Part shown: positions 14,645 to 23,015 of the stretch, piece after piece
Numbering within the stretch: position 1 is the stretch's first letter
Layout: each line of letters begins with the position of its first letter
NCBI GenBank assembly: GCA_002450095.1
Contig: DJYK01000035.1
Coordinates: forward strand, 1 to 41,147
DNA: 41,147 bases
Direction: 5' to 3'
DNA from: Mageeibacillus sp. UBA6980
Lineage (GTDB): Bacteria; Bacillota; Clostridia; Saccharofermentanales; Saccharofermentanaceae
The notes under the pieces: generated by a model
Seen by the model: only the letters and a program-made list of their open reading frames with translations
The model's database searches: none
What the model was told of the DNA's origin: nothing
Program-made: the position numbers and the translations under genes

Positions 14645-16582
14645 TCACTCGAGTTCAAACGCGCCGGTATAGAGCTGATAGTAAGTCCCCTTCTGCGCGA
14701 TAAGGGCATCGTGTGTGCCGCGCTCTATGATCCTTCCGTGATCGAGTACCATTATGACATCGGAGTTCATTACGGTGGAAAGCCTGTGCGCTATAACAAA
14801 TACAGTCCTTCCCTCCATGAGCTTATCCATTCCTTTTTGAACGATGGATTCGGTTCTCGTATCTATGGATGATGTCGCCTCATCAAGGATCATTACCGGC
14901 GGATCAGCAACCGCGGCTCTCGCGATAGCTATCAACTGACGCTGTCCCTGCGAGAGATTGGCACCGTTATTGGTTAGAAGCGTATCGTAACCCATCGGAA
15001 GTCTCGTGATAAAATCATCCGCTCCCGCGAGTTTTGCCGCTTCCTTACACTCTTCATCAGTCGCACTTAATCTGCCGTATCTGATGTTATCCATAACCGT
15101 ACCCGTAAACAGGTTGGTCTCCTGTAAAACGAGACCGAGAGACTTTCTGAGATCTCTCTTCTTTATCTTATTGACGTTGATCCCGTCGTAACGTATCTTA
15201 CCGTCATCGATATCGTAGAAGCGGTTGATGAGGTTCGTTATCGTTGTCTTGCCGGCACCTGTCGCACCGACGAAAGCAACCTTCTGCCCCGGCTTCGCAA
15301 ATACACTGATATCGTGAAGGACATCGTGCCCTTCCTCATAGGCAAAGTCGACATCGACCATCTCGACGTCACCCTTCAAAAGCTCATACGTTATGGTTCC
15401 GTCAGCCTGATGAGGGTGCTTCCATGCCCAGTGACCTGTTCTCTCCTCAGACTCCTCGATACTGCCGTCTTCACCTATCTTACAGTTGACAAGCGCAACA
15501 TAACCGTCGTCAGTCTCGGGCTTCTCGTCTATCAGCGAGAATACTCTCTGGGCACCGGCTCCGGCCATTACAATGGAATTGATCTGCATCGTAAGCTGGT
15601 TGATATTTCCCGTAAACTGCTTTGCCATGTTAAGGAAAGGAACGAGAACCGAGATATCGAAAATCTTACCGGACAAAGATACGCTCGGAACCTTAAGGAC
15701 GATGAAGATACCGCCTGCCAAAGCGAGCATAACATAGAGGATATTTCCTATGTTGTTGATGATGGGACCGAGAATATTGGCATAGGCATTTGCTCTCCAG
15801 GAGTCCTCATAGAGGTCGTTGTTGATCTTGGTAAATTCCTCTACGGCCTTCTTCTCATGGTTGAACACCTTGACAACTTTCTGGCCTGTTACCATCTCCT
15901 GTATATAACCTTCAGTCTCACCGACCGCTTTCTGCTGTCTTACAAAGTATTTTGCAGAACCGCCTCCGACGAACTTGGTTATCATAAACATCGCGAAAAC
16001 GCCGACACAAAGAACGAGCGTCATCCAGAGGCTGAAATACATCATCATGAAGAATACCCCGACGACGATCGTTCCGCATCTTATAAGAGACGGAAAGGCC
16101 TGTGAAACGAGCTGTCTTAATGTGTCACTGTCGTTTGTATAGTGAGACATGATGTCGCCGTGCTTATGCGTATCAAAATACTTGATCGGAAGGCGCTGCA
16201 TGCCTCCGAACATCTTCTTACGAAGCTTATCGAGATACCCTTGTGTCATCACGGCCATGATTTGAGTCTCGAAGACCGAGAGTATCAGCGAGAGGACATA
16301 GAATATAAGCAGTATAACAAGATATCCGATAATCTTAGGTCTCGCCGCTTCCCAGTCACCCGACTGATACCATTCTTCGATAACCGTGATGACCTTCTGC
16401 ATGAACACCGGGGGCATGACGGAAACTACTGCAGAGAATAAGATGCAGAACACCGCGACCGGAGCCATGACCGGATAGAATCCGAAGAACATCTTGAGTG
16501 CTCTTTTGAGCCCGGAGAAGCCTTGCTGATAGCCCTCTTTACCTTGTCCGAGGCCTGCGCCCGCTCCACCTCTTGGCGGCAT
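14645..16582 (-). CDS. ABC exporter half-transporter, catalytic-site subunit
   Basis: 645 residues: six transmembrane helices (about 40-330), then a nucleotide-binding domain. Walker A is GATGAGKT (439-446), the signature motif is a non-canonical LSQGQ (543-547), and Walker B is VMILDEATSSID (563 on) with the catalytic Glu present. Residues 355-405 form a charged insert before the nucleotide domain, and the N-terminus is Gly-rich (PPRGGAGAGLGQGKEG). Its ATG overlaps the stop of the partner gene by 1 base. The pair forms an asymmetric exporter of the BmrCD/TM287-288 class; the cargo (drug, peptide or lipid) cannot be read. Confidence 0.92.
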   Translation of the reverse strand: MPPRGGAGAGLGQGKEGYQQGFSGLKRALKMFFGFYPVMAPVAVFCILFSAVVSVMPPVFMQKVITVIEEWYQSGDWEAARPKIIGYLVILLIFYVLSLILSVFETQIMAVMTQGYLDKLRKKMFGGMQRLPIKYFDTHKHGDIMSHYTNDSDTLRQLVSQAFPSLIRCGTIVVGVFFMMMYFSLWMTLVLCVGVFAMFMITKFVGGGSAKYFVRQQKAVGETEGYIQEMVTGQKVVKVFNHEKKAVEEFTKINNDLYEDSWRANAYANILGPIINNIGNILYVMLALAGGIFIVLKVPSVSLSGKIFDISVLVPFLNMAKQFTGNINQLTMQINSIVMAGAGAQRVFSLIDEKPETDDGYVALVNCKIGEDGSIEESEERTGHWAWKHPHQADGTITYELLKGDVEMVDVDFAYEEGHDVLHDISVFAKPGQKVAFVGATGAGKTTITNLINRFYDIDDGKIRYDGINVNKIKKRDLRKSLGLVLQETNLFTGTVMDNIRYGRLSATDEECKEAAKLAGADDFITRLPMGYDTLLTNNGANLSQGQRQLIAIARAAVADPPVMILDEATSSIDTRTESIVQKGMDKLMEGRTVFVIAHRLSTVMNSDVIMVLDHGRIIERGTHDALIAQKGTYYQLYTGAFELE

Positions 16583-18324
16583 TACTCATCTCCCCCTTTC
16601 GTCTGTTGTTCATATATCTCACGATAGATATCGGAAGATCTCAAAAGCTCATCATGCGTTCCCGAGGCAACTATTCTGCCGCCATCCATGATCACTATAA
16701 GATCAGCATCCATAACAGATGCGACGCGCTGAGCGATTATTATCTTGGTAGTATCGGGTATGCTCTGTGCAAAACCTTTCCTTATCAGAGCATCCGTCTT
16801 CATATCGACGGCAGATGTCGAATCGTCAAGAATAAGGATCTTGGGTTTCTTCAGAAGTGCTCTCGCGATGCACAATCTCTGCTTCTGTCCTCCGGAAACA
16901 TTGGTTCCGCCCTGCTCTATCTTGGTATCATATCCGTCTTCGAACGAGTTGATGAAGTCATCCGCCTGTGCGAGTTTGCACGCTTCAATGATCTGCTCGT
17001 CCGTAGCATTCTCATTACCCCACTTAAGGTTCTCCCTGATCGTTCCGGAGAATATGACATTCTTCTGAAGAACTACGGAAACAGAATCCCTTAACGTCTT
17101 GATATCGTACTCCCTGACATCCAATCCGCCGACCTTAACAGATCCCGATGTCACGTCATAGAGCCTCGGGATTAATTGTATGAGCGTTGACTTGGATGAA
17201 CCGGTTCCTCCAAGGATACCGACTGTCATACCGGAATCGATATGAAGATCTATATCATACAGAGCCTCACGCTTGGCTTCTTTGGAATACTTAAAATGAA
17301 CGTCCTGAAAATCAATGCTTCCGTCAGCCACTTCGTAAACGGGATTCTCGGGATTACTGATGGTAGAGGTCTCGTTGATAACCTCGGCAAGTCTCTTTAC
17401 GGACTCCAGGGACATCGTAAGCATTACATAGATCATTGATATCATCATTAGGGACATCAGGACCTGCATGCCGTAGGTCATCATTGCCGAGATCTGACCG
17501 ACATCTATAAGCTCACCGCGGCTGCCGATAATAAGCTTAGAACCGACGGAAAGTACAAACAGCATGTTGAAGTACATACAAAACTGCATGAGGGGAGCAT
17601 TAAGAGCAACTATCCTCTCGGCCTTGGTAAAGTCCTTCATTATATCTTCTGACGCCGAAGAGAATTTACGGATCTCGTGATCCTCTCTTGCAAATCCTTT
17701 TACGACTCTCATTCCGCGGACATTCTCTTCTACGGATTCGTTAAGACGGTCGTACTTTTTAAATACTGCGATAAACGCGGGCATCGCTTTCTTAGCGATC
17801 ATGATAAGACCGAACACGAGTACAGGAACGATAACAACAAATGTGAGAGCAAGCGATCCGCCCATAATGAAAGCCATTATTATCGCGAAGATAAACATGA
17901 CAGGGGCCCTTACCGCCGTCCTGATCAACATCATATAAGCATTCTGGACATTGGTTATATCAGTTGTCGTTCTCGTAACAAGGGATGACGTGGAGAACTT
18001 ATCTATATTCGAGAAGGAAAAATCCTGGATCTTCGAGAATGCATCCGCTCTCAGGTTCCTTGCAAGACCGGCAGATGCCTTGGCGCAGAACAGACCCGCA
18101 AGAGCGCCGCACAGCAAAGATACAAGAGCCGCCGCGACCATTATGAGACCCGTCCTGATGATATATCCGAGTTCAACTCCCGCTTTGATGCGGTTAACGA
18201 GATCGGCGGTAATAAACGGGATCAGAACCTCGAGAAAAACTTCGCCGAGGATGAATATAAGTGTAAATATCGTGGGTTTCTTATTATCCCTTAATGATCT
18301 TAAGATTGTTTTTACCGGTCCCAT
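16582..18324 (-). CDS. ABC exporter half-transporter, degenerate-site subunit
   Basis: 580 residues: six transmembrane helices (about 15-310) and a nucleotide-binding domain with Walker A GGTGSSKST (372-380), canonical signature VSGGQ (476-480) and Walker B ILILDDSTSAVD (496 on). Asp501 replaces the catalytic Glu, the hallmark of the degenerate site in heterodimeric exporters; the partner compensates with a normal Glu but a changed signature. ATG 18324 has no ribosome site, and a TATAAT lies 10 bases upstream, so the message may be leaderless. Transcribed first, then coupled to the 645-residue subunit. Confidence 0.92.
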   Translation of the reverse strand: MGPVKTILRSLRDNKKPTIFTLIFILGEVFLEVLIPFITADLVNRIKAGVELGYIIRTGLIMVAAALVSLLCGALAGLFCAKASAGLARNLRADAFSKIQDFSFSNIDKFSTSSLVTRTTTDITNVQNAYMMLIRTAVRAPVMFIFAIIMAFIMGGSLALTFVVIVPVLVFGLIMIAKKAMPAFIAVFKKYDRLNESVEENVRGMRVVKGFAREDHEIRKFSSASEDIMKDFTKAERIVALNAPLMQFCMYFNMLFVLSVGSKLIIGSRGELIDVGQISAMMTYGMQVLMSLMMISMIYVMLTMSLESVKRLAEVINETSTISNPENPVYEVADGSIDFQDVHFKYSKEAKREALYDIDLHIDSGMTVGILGGTGSSKSTLIQLIPRLYDVTSGSVKVGGLDVREYDIKTLRDSVSVVLQKNVIFSGTIRENLKWGNENATDEQIIEACKLAQADDFINSFEDGYDTKIEQGGTNVSGGQKQRLCIARALLKKPKILILDDSTSAVDMKTDALIRKGFAQSIPDTTKIIIAQRVASVMDADLIVIMDGGRIVASGTHDELLRSSDIYREIYEQQTKGGDE

Positions 18325-18446
18325 AACAAAGCGTATTATATCACGATAAAAATCCGTTGCCTCTTATTATTATTAATAAAAATACGGCATATTTGTAAGA
18401 ATAGAGTTGTATTTATGACATAATGCGGAGCCCGTTCACCGTTTTC

Positions 18447-19520
18447 TCACTCCACATTGATCATACTGTCAAATCCGGTCATCTCGAATAACTGTCTTAC
18501 AGGATCGGATGCATTCTTAATGATCAACGATCCCGGTCCGTTTTTCTTAACGGCGATGACAAGGATCCTTAACCCTGCAGATGATATATATTCCAGTTCT
18601 TTTGCATCTATCTCGATCCTCGATATTTTCTCGACGTTCTTCTCGATGATCTCAAGAAACGCGGGACCGCTTAATATATCCAGCCTGCCCTTTACGGAAC
18701 AACTCAAAAGGCCCTTATCAACGGTATAACGCATTTCCATCTCATCTTTAAGTTTGACCCCCTCTATACGGGGCTTCAGATCAAAACCCGGATCGACCGT
18801 CATTCTCCAAAGAGTCGCCCGGTTGAGGATATCTCTGTACTTTTTGGCTCTCTTTTCCGGAACGCCATTAAAAATAACATGCTCCTCATCCCCGTGATAA
18901 AAGGGCATTGTCTCTACGATGAATCCCGAATTCTCAATAAAATCCATTATCCTGTCTTCATCCCAGCCGAAGATTTTGTTGTATGATACAGACGAAGCAT
19001 CCGCGACACGCGCTCGGGGGTTACGGAAGATCCTCAGAAGATCATTACCTCTCATTTCAGACGCAAGCAGAGCCTCATGATCCACGCCGAGATCCGTTGC
19101 TATCCATGATCCTCCGTGCTTTTTAAGGATAGCTCGGATGCATTCCAGATTCTTTTGGAGTTGATCAACGGACAGATTCACCGATGATCCTTCATAAAGG
19201 ACAGTTATCTCGCCGTCAAGATAATCGGCGGCAGCCTGAACAGAATCGTCATCTGCTGCATTTACTCCTATAAATACCGGGTGTCCTTTTACCGTTTCCG
19301 AAGAAAGCGCGATCGATCGAAGATCCTCAATAACCGACGGATTATCCGTTCCTATATAATCTATTCCCTCTTTTATGCAGTAAGCGGCACGCGGCGAATA
19401 CCCGCATCCGATATCGAGAACACACTTTACCTTCGAGGTCTTAAGATAACCTGATACCGCTTCCAAACGTGCTCGGGCAATAACAGCGTCGCCTTGCAGC
19501 AAAGACGGACTTTGATCCAT
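18447..19520 (-). CDS. SAM-dependent methyltransferase fused to a STAS domain
   Basis: 357 residues with two domains. Residues 30-235: class I methyltransferase with VLDIGCGYSPRA (34-45) and a second acidic loop (YIGTDNP), resembling the leucine-carboxyl/PPM-like O-methyltransferase group. Residues 265-357: STAS domain (GRLDILSGPAFLEII, then LEYISSAGLRILV), with Ser314 at the position phosphorylated in SpoIIAA/RsbV-type anti-sigma antagonists. ATG 19520 is chosen over ATG 19538 because AGGGAG lies 6 bases before it. It suggests a methylase switched by a partner kinase or anti-sigma factor; the substrate is unknown. No sigma factor or serine kinase lies alongside. Confidence 0.8.
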   Translation of the reverse strand: MDQSPSLLQGDAVIARARLEAVSGYLKTSKVKCVLDIGCGYSPRAAYCIKEGIDYIGTDNPSVIEDLRSIALSSETVKGHPVFIGVNAADDDSVQAAADYLDGEITVLYEGSSVNLSVDQLQKNLECIRAILKKHGGSWIATDLGVDHEALLASEMRGNDLLRIFRNPRARVADASSVSYNKIFGWDEDRIMDFIENSGFIVETMPFYHGDEEHVIFNGVPEKRAKKYRDILNRATLWRMTVDPGFDLKPRIEGVKLKDEMEMRYTVDKGLLSCSVKGRLDILSGPAFLEIIEKNVEKISRIEIDAKELEYISSAGLRILVIAVKKNGPGSLIIKNASDPVRQLFEMTGFDSMINVE

Positions 19521-19543
19521 AGAAATCTCCCTTACCATGAAAC

Positions 19544-19570
19544 AAAAAAGCTGCCCTTATGAGGCAGCCT
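19544..19570 (-). terminator. Terminator of the tRNA operon
   Basis: On the minus strand GCTGCC (19563-19568) pairs with GGCAGC (19550-19555) across a 7-base loop, followed by TTTTTT. It lies 12 bases after the encoded CCA of tRNA-Glu. Confidence 0.75.
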
Positions 19571-19581
19571 TTGTTAATTTC

Positions 19582-19656
19582 TGGTGACCCGTACGAGAGT
19601 TGAACTCGTCACTCCGCCGTGAAAGGGCGACGTCTTAGCCGATTGACCAACGGGCC
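19582..19656 (-). tRNA. tRNA-Glu (TTC)
   Basis: A full cloverleaf is read on the minus strand: acceptor GGCCCGT paired with ACGGGTC, D-arm TTGGTCAATCGGCTAAGA, anticodon loop CTTTCAC with anticodon TTC, T-arm with TTCAACT loop, discriminator A and encoded CCA. It follows tRNA-Met by 8 bases and shares its promoter. Confidence 0.95.
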
Positions 19657-19664
19657 TCAAGAAA

Positions 19665-19741
19665 TGGTAGCGGCAGTGGGATTCGAACCTACGACCTGCC
19701 GGGTATGAACCGGACGCTCTGGCCAACTGAGCTATGCCGCC
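19665..19741 (-). tRNA. tRNA-Met (CAT), probably elongator
   Basis: Minus-strand cloverleaf: acceptor GGCGGCA / TGCCGCT, D-arm TAGCTCAGTTGGCCAGAGC, anticodon loop TTCATAC (CAT), T-loop TTCGAAT and encoded CCA. The G1-U72 pairing argues against initiator tRNA, whose 1-72 pair is unmatched. The Ile(CAU, lysidine) identity cannot be excluded by eye, but the body resembles elongator Met. Confidence 0.9.
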
Positions 19742-19756
19742 ATAAATTGCTTGAAA

Positions 19757-19785
19757 AGTATACAAGTTAAAGGGCTTAATGTCAA
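19757..19785 (-). promoter_or_regulatory. Promoter of the tRNA-Met/tRNA-Glu operon
   Basis: Minus strand: consensus -35 TTGACA (19780-19785), 17-base spacer, -10 TATACT (19757-19762), ending 15 bases before the first tRNA. A strong promoter. Confidence 0.85.
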
Positions 19786-19810
19786 TACATATATACTCAA
19801 AGACATAAGA

Positions 19811-19957
19811 TCATCTGGATCTGATGTACTCCATGCAAAGCGAAGCCGCTTTACGCACTACCATATCTACCTGACCGGTTACGATGACATATACACAAAC
19901 GGATATAGTCGTCAGAAGCATTACGCCTACTAAAATGTTTTTCGTTCTCTCATTCAT
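19811..19957 (-). CDS. Small 48-residue membrane protein, CD1871A-like
   Basis: MNERTKNILVGVMLL opens a single transmembrane helix (residues 8-27), followed by GQVDMVVRKAASLCMEYIRS. The spacing of G.V..V..KA...C matches the small CD1871A-type proteins of Clostridia, which normally end in CLECIG (a CXXC). Here the second Cys is Tyr (CMEY), so a metal or redox site would be lost. There is no ribosome site, but a TACAAT lies 7 bases upstream of the ATG, hinting at a leaderless message. Neighbours (tRNAs, rplL) give no functional clue. Confidence 0.5.
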   Translation of the reverse strand: MNERTKNILVGVMLLTTISVCVYVIVTGQVDMVVRKAASLCMEYIRSR

Positions 19958-20007
19958 AGATACAATTGTAGTCTTTTTTGCCGTCTTTCAAAACGTAAAT
20001 AACAACC

Positions 20008-20036
20008 AAAAGACCGGGGCTTTACCCCCGGTCTTT
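20008..20036 (-). terminator. Terminator of the ribosomal protein operon
   Basis: Arms GACCGGGG (20012-20019) and CCCCGGTC (20026-20033) form a strong GC stem, with a short loop and TTTT on the minus-strand 3' side. It lies 34 bases after the rplL stop. Confidence 0.9.
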
Positions 20037-20069
20037 CAGTATTCTATATAAATTTATGTTACAGAATTA

Positions 20070-20444
20070 TTACTTGAGTTCGAGCTCAGCACCGCAATCA
20101 GCGAGCTTCTTCATGAGCTCATCAGCCTCATCCTTAGCAACGTTCTCCTTGAGGGCAACAGGTGCCTTCTCAACGAGCTCCTTAGCTTCCTTAAGACCGA
20201 GACCCATAGCGTCCTTAACAGCCTTGATAACGCCCATCTTAGCATCACCGAAGCTCTTGAGCATAACTGTGAACTCTGTCTTCTCTTCTGCTGCAGCGGC
20301 AGCGCCTGCTGCAGGAGCGGATGCTACCATAGCTGCTGCGGATACGCCAAACTCTTCTTCAATTGCCTTCTCGAGGTCGAAAAGCTCTGTTACGGAGAGA
20401 GCCTTGATCTCATCGAGGATCTTTGTGATATTCTCACTAGCCAT
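20070..20444 (-). CDS. rplL: 50S ribosomal protein L7/L12
   Basis: Stalk protein that recruits translation GTPases to the ribosome, present in several dimers bound to L10. The 124 residues show the N-terminal dimerisation region (ITKILDEIKALSVTELFDLEKAIEEEFGV), an Ala-rich hinge (about 36-52) and the C-terminal domain with KTEFTVMLKSFGDAKMGVIK and the factor-binding GLGLKEAKELVEKAP. It follows rplJ by 47 bases and is the last gene before the operon terminator. Confidence 0.97.
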   Translation of the reverse strand: MASENITKILDEIKALSVTELFDLEKAIEEEFGVSAAAMVASAPAAGAAAAAEEKTEFTVMLKSFGDAKMGVIKAVKDAMGLGLKEAKELVEKAPVALKENVAKDEADELMKKLADCGAELELK

Positions 20445-20491
20445 TTTAATTTTCCTCCATTTAGAAATATTTAGTTTTTACTTGTTTCTGA

Positions 20492-21094
20492 TCAGGCCTC
20501 TGCCGGTGCAGGCTCTTCAGCGGGAGCGTCTGCTGCAGCGTCTTCCTGTGCGGGTGCTTCCTCGGCAGGAGCTGCTGCTTCCTGTGCGGGTGCGCCGTCT
20601 TCTTCCTGCTTCTTCTCTGCTACTGCCTTAACGAGCATGGCAAGCTTTGTAAAAGGGAAAAGCAAACCATAAACGACCTGGCTGTAGAGTGTCTCGGGAT
20701 CCGGAACCTTGGAGAGAGCAACGATCTCGTCTACGGAAGCAACCTTACCGTCGATGATACCGCCCTTGATCTCAAGAGGCTCGAAGTCTTCTGCAAACTT
20801 AGCGATGATCTTCGCAGGAGCGACGATCTCTTCAGAGTATGCAACAGCTGTAGGGCCTTCAAAGATCTCATCCAATCCCTCGATACCGAGTTCCTTGAAA
20901 ACGAGACGAAGAACCGTATTCTTGATGACCTGGAACTTAACGTTGCCGTTACGAAGTTCACGTCTCATGTTAGTGTCCTGCTCAACAGTAAGTCCGCGGG
21001 ATGCAACGAAGACGAATGTCTTAGCGTCCTTGAAAGATGCTACGAGATCTTCTACAACCTGCTTCTTCTGTGCAAGGATTTTCTCACTGGGCAT
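20492..21094 (-). CDS. rplJ: 50S ribosomal protein L10 with long Ala/Glu/Pro tail
   Basis: Base of the L7/L12 stalk and autoregulator of its own operon. The conserved N-terminus (KILAQKKQVVEDLVASFKDA, FVFVASRGLT) and KNTVLRLVFK segment identify it. At 200 residues it exceeds the usual 165-175: residues 163-200 are a low-complexity Ala/Glu/Pro tail (repeats of APAEE and AQEDA) after the helices that carry L12 dimers. The tail's role is unknown. AAGGAGG lies 10 bases before the ATG, just downstream of the leader structure. Confidence 0.95.
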   Translation of the reverse strand: MPSEKILAQKKQVVEDLVASFKDAKTFVFVASRGLTVEQDTNMRRELRNGNVKFQVIKNTVLRLVFKELGIEGLDEIFEGPTAVAYSEEIVAPAKIIAKFAEDFEPLEIKGGIIDGKVASVDEIVALSKVPDPETLYSQVVYGLLFPFTKLAMLVKAVAEKKQEEDGAPAQEAAAPAEEAPAQEDAAADAPAEEPAPAEA

Positions 21095-21109
21095 TTCTTG
21101 TTAACCTCC

Positions 21110-21225
21110 TTATAAGATTTTAAAACCCTTATGCCGTGAAGACATAAGGGTTAAAGTCAATCTTACAGATTTAACTTCATTCCTCGGCGGCTGTTATGCA
21201 CAGCGGCTGTCTTCGGCATGAAAGA
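21110..21225 (-). ncRNA. L10 leader (autoregulatory rplJL leader)
   Basis: The 150-base gap between rplA and rplJ carries the conserved L10-leader parts on the minus strand: GAAGACAGCCGCTG, then the CCGCCGAGGAATGAAG segment expected for the kink-turn that L10(L12) binds, then the hairpin AACCCTTATG (21143-21152) / CATAAGGGTT (21124-21133) with the typical GUCUUCACGG loop. The last hairpin is followed by TTAAAATCTT, so attenuation as well as translational control is possible. It matches the Rfam L10_leader class by eye. Confidence 0.85.
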
Positions 21226-21248
21226 TATTAATTGTATGTTTATCAGGA

Positions 21249-21941
21249 TTACATGTACTTAGCAGCGTTGATCCTGATTCCGGGACCCATCGTTGTAGCG
21301 ATGGTCGCATTCTTGAAATACTGTCCCTTTGCAGCGGAAGGCTTAGCCTTGGCAATAGCCTCCATGATAGTGTTAAGGTTCTCGAGGAGCTTCTCCTCAC
21401 CGAAAGAAACCTTACCGATAGGGCAGTGGATGATGTTTGTCTTATCAAGACGATACTCAACCTTACCGGCCTTGATATCGTTGATAGCCTTAGTAACATC
21501 CATTGTAACCGTTCCGGACTTAGGGTTAGGCATCAATCCCTTAGGACCCAAAACCTTACCGATACGTCCTACAACACCCATCATGTCAGGAGTTGCAACA
21601 ACTGCGTCGAAATCGAACCAGTTCTCGGACTGTATCTTCTGTACCATATCCTCGGCACCTACAAAATCAGCGCCTGCAGCCTGTGCTTCGTCTGCCTTGG
21701 GGCCCTTTGCAAAAACGAGGACCTTCTTGGTCTTACCTGTTCCGTGAGGAAGTACTACCGCACCTCTGACCTGCTGGTCTGCGTGACGGGAGTCAACACC
21801 CAAACGAACGTGAAGCTCAACTGTCTCATCAAACTTTGCCTTACCTGTCTGCTCGATAAGCTTTACGGCCTCGGAAGGATCGTAAGCTGTAGATCTGTCA
21901 ACGATCTTGGCAAGTTCAGTATATCTCTTACCTTTCTTCAT
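21249..21941 (-). CDS. rplA: 50S ribosomal protein L1
   Basis: L1-stalk protein contacting 23S rRNA and the E-site tRNA, also an autogenous repressor of rplKA in many bacteria. The 230 residues match the family: GKRYTELAKIVDRSTAYDPS at the start, KFDETVELHVRLGVD, the LMPNPKSGTVTMDV loop and the C-terminal TTMGPGIRINA. It starts 15 bases after rplK and ends upstream of the L10 leader. Confidence 0.97.
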   Translation of the reverse strand: MKKGKRYTELAKIVDRSTAYDPSEAVKLIEQTGKAKFDETVELHVRLGVDSRHADQQVRGAVVLPHGTGKTKKVLVFAKGPKADEAQAAGADFVGAEDMVQKIQSENWFDFDAVVATPDMMGVVGRIGKVLGPKGLMPNPKSGTVTMDVTKAINDIKAGKVEYRLDKTNIIHCPIGKVSFGEEKLLENLNTIMEAIAKAKPSAAKGQYFKNATIATTMGPGIRINAAKYM

Positions 21942-21956
21942 CTACGGTCTCCTTCC

Positions 21957-22385
21957 TTAGTCTCTTGTTACGACGATACCCATGGATCTTGCTGTTCCCG
22001 CTACCATCTCGGCACAGGATTCAATGGAAGAAGCATTGGTATCTACCAACTTGATCGCTGCTATCTTCTTGCACTCTTCGAAAGAGATAGTAGCAACCTT
22101 CTGTGTATTAGGCTTACCTGAAGCCTTCTCAATGTTGCAGGCCTTCTTAAGAAGTACCGGCACCGGAGGAGTCTTGGTAATGAAAGTAAAGGAACGGTCA
22201 GCATAAACTGTAATGATTACAGGAATGATGAGTCCGGCATCCTTAGCGGTTCTCTCATTAAACTCTTTAACGAACTGCGCGATGTTGATACCGTGCTGTC
22301 CAAGAGCTGGTCCTACCGGCGGCGCGGGTGTAGCTTTGCCTGCAGGGATCTGAAGTTTTACATAACCTGCAATTTTCTTAGCCAT
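21957..22385 (-). CDS. rplK: 50S ribosomal protein L11
   Basis: GTPase-centre protein that binds 23S rRNA helices 43-44; target region of thiopeptides and needed for RelA activation. PAGKATPAPPVGPALGQHGI and the C-terminal SMGIVV identify it. ATG 22385 is chosen over the in-frame GTG at 22394: it has GGAGG 8 bases upstream and gives 142 residues, the family size. The gap to nusG holds a small GCGCC/GGCGC repeat of unclear meaning. Confidence 0.97.
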   Translation of the reverse strand: MAKKIAGYVKLQIPAGKATPAPPVGPALGQHGINIAQFVKEFNERTAKDAGLIIPVIITVYADRSFTFITKTPPVPVLLKKACNIEKASGKPNTQKVATISFEECKKIAAIKLVDTNASSIESCAEMVAGTARSMGIVVTRD

Positions 22386-22441
22386 AACGGCCACCTCCCA
22401 AAATAGTATTTATTTACTGTGCGCCTTGGCGCTTACAGTCT

Positions 22442-23014
22442 TTAGATCTTCTCGACCTGTGTAAAGTCGAGGTAAACAGGGGTCTCACGACCGAACATGG
22501 TGATCTTGACCTTAACCTGCTGCTTCTCTTTGTTCATTTCTTCGACCGTGCAGATGGAATCCGCGAAAGGTCCGCTCAGAACACGTATCGTGCTTCCGAC
22601 CTCATAGTTGACCTCAGGAACCCAATCGGTCTCGATACCCATCGCCATAAGCTCCTGCTCCGTGATAGGAAGCGGCTTATTGGGGTTTGTGGATACAAAA
22701 CCCGTAACTCCTCTGGTGTTTCTGATGAGATACCAGAGCTCCTTGTCGCCTGCAGAAGGCTCTTCGTCTCTTCCGAGCGTATCGAATCCGCTGACAAGTT
22801 TGATAAGAACATACCCGGGGTATTTCTTACGCTTGATAGGCTTCTTCTTTCCGTCCTTGATCTCGATTATGTCCTCTGTGGGAATATAGATATCCTGAAT
22901 GACATCCTGCATTCCTCTGTTGGCTATAGTTTTCTCGAGCAGGGTCTTAACCTTGTTCTCGTATCCGGAGTATGTGTGAATGACGTACCACTTGGCTTTC
23001 TTATCTTCAGCCAT
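22442..23014 (-). CDS. nusG: Transcription termination/antitermination factor NusG
   Basis: Binds the RNA polymerase clamp and couples transcription with translation or Rho. The NGN domain is seen as KWYVIHTYSGYENKVKTLL (residues 8-26), with the PGYVLIK segment, and the C-terminal KOW domain as VGSTIRVLSGPFADSICTVE. ATG 23014 replaces a longer reading from 23074, whose extra 20 residues are the antisense-like end of secE; the true start lies 1 base after the secE stop with GAGGGG upstream. 190 residues. Confidence 0.96.
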   Translation of the reverse strand: MAEDKKAKWYVIHTYSGYENKVKTLLEKTIANRGMQDVIQDIYIPTEDIIEIKDGKKKPIKRKKYPGYVLIKLVSGFDTLGRDEEPSAGDKELWYLIRNTRGVTGFVSTNPNKPLPITEQELMAMGIETDWVPEVNYEVGSTIRVLSGPFADSICTVEEMNKEKQQVKVKITMFGRETPVYLDFTQVEKI

Positions 23015-23015
23015 A

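Noticed and set aside
19574..19765. 63-codon minus-strand ORF
   Set aside because: It runs straight through tRNA-Met and tRNA-Glu; it is the familiar false ORF of tRNA genes.
20056..20631. 191-codon plus-strand ORF rich in Ser/Ala/Leu
   Set aside because: Antisense of rplL and the rplJ tail; low complexity comes from the Ala/Glu repeats.
22386..22440. GCGCC/GGCGC repeat between nusG and rplK as a terminator
   Set aside because: The loop is too short and there is no U-tract; the operon clearly continues through it.
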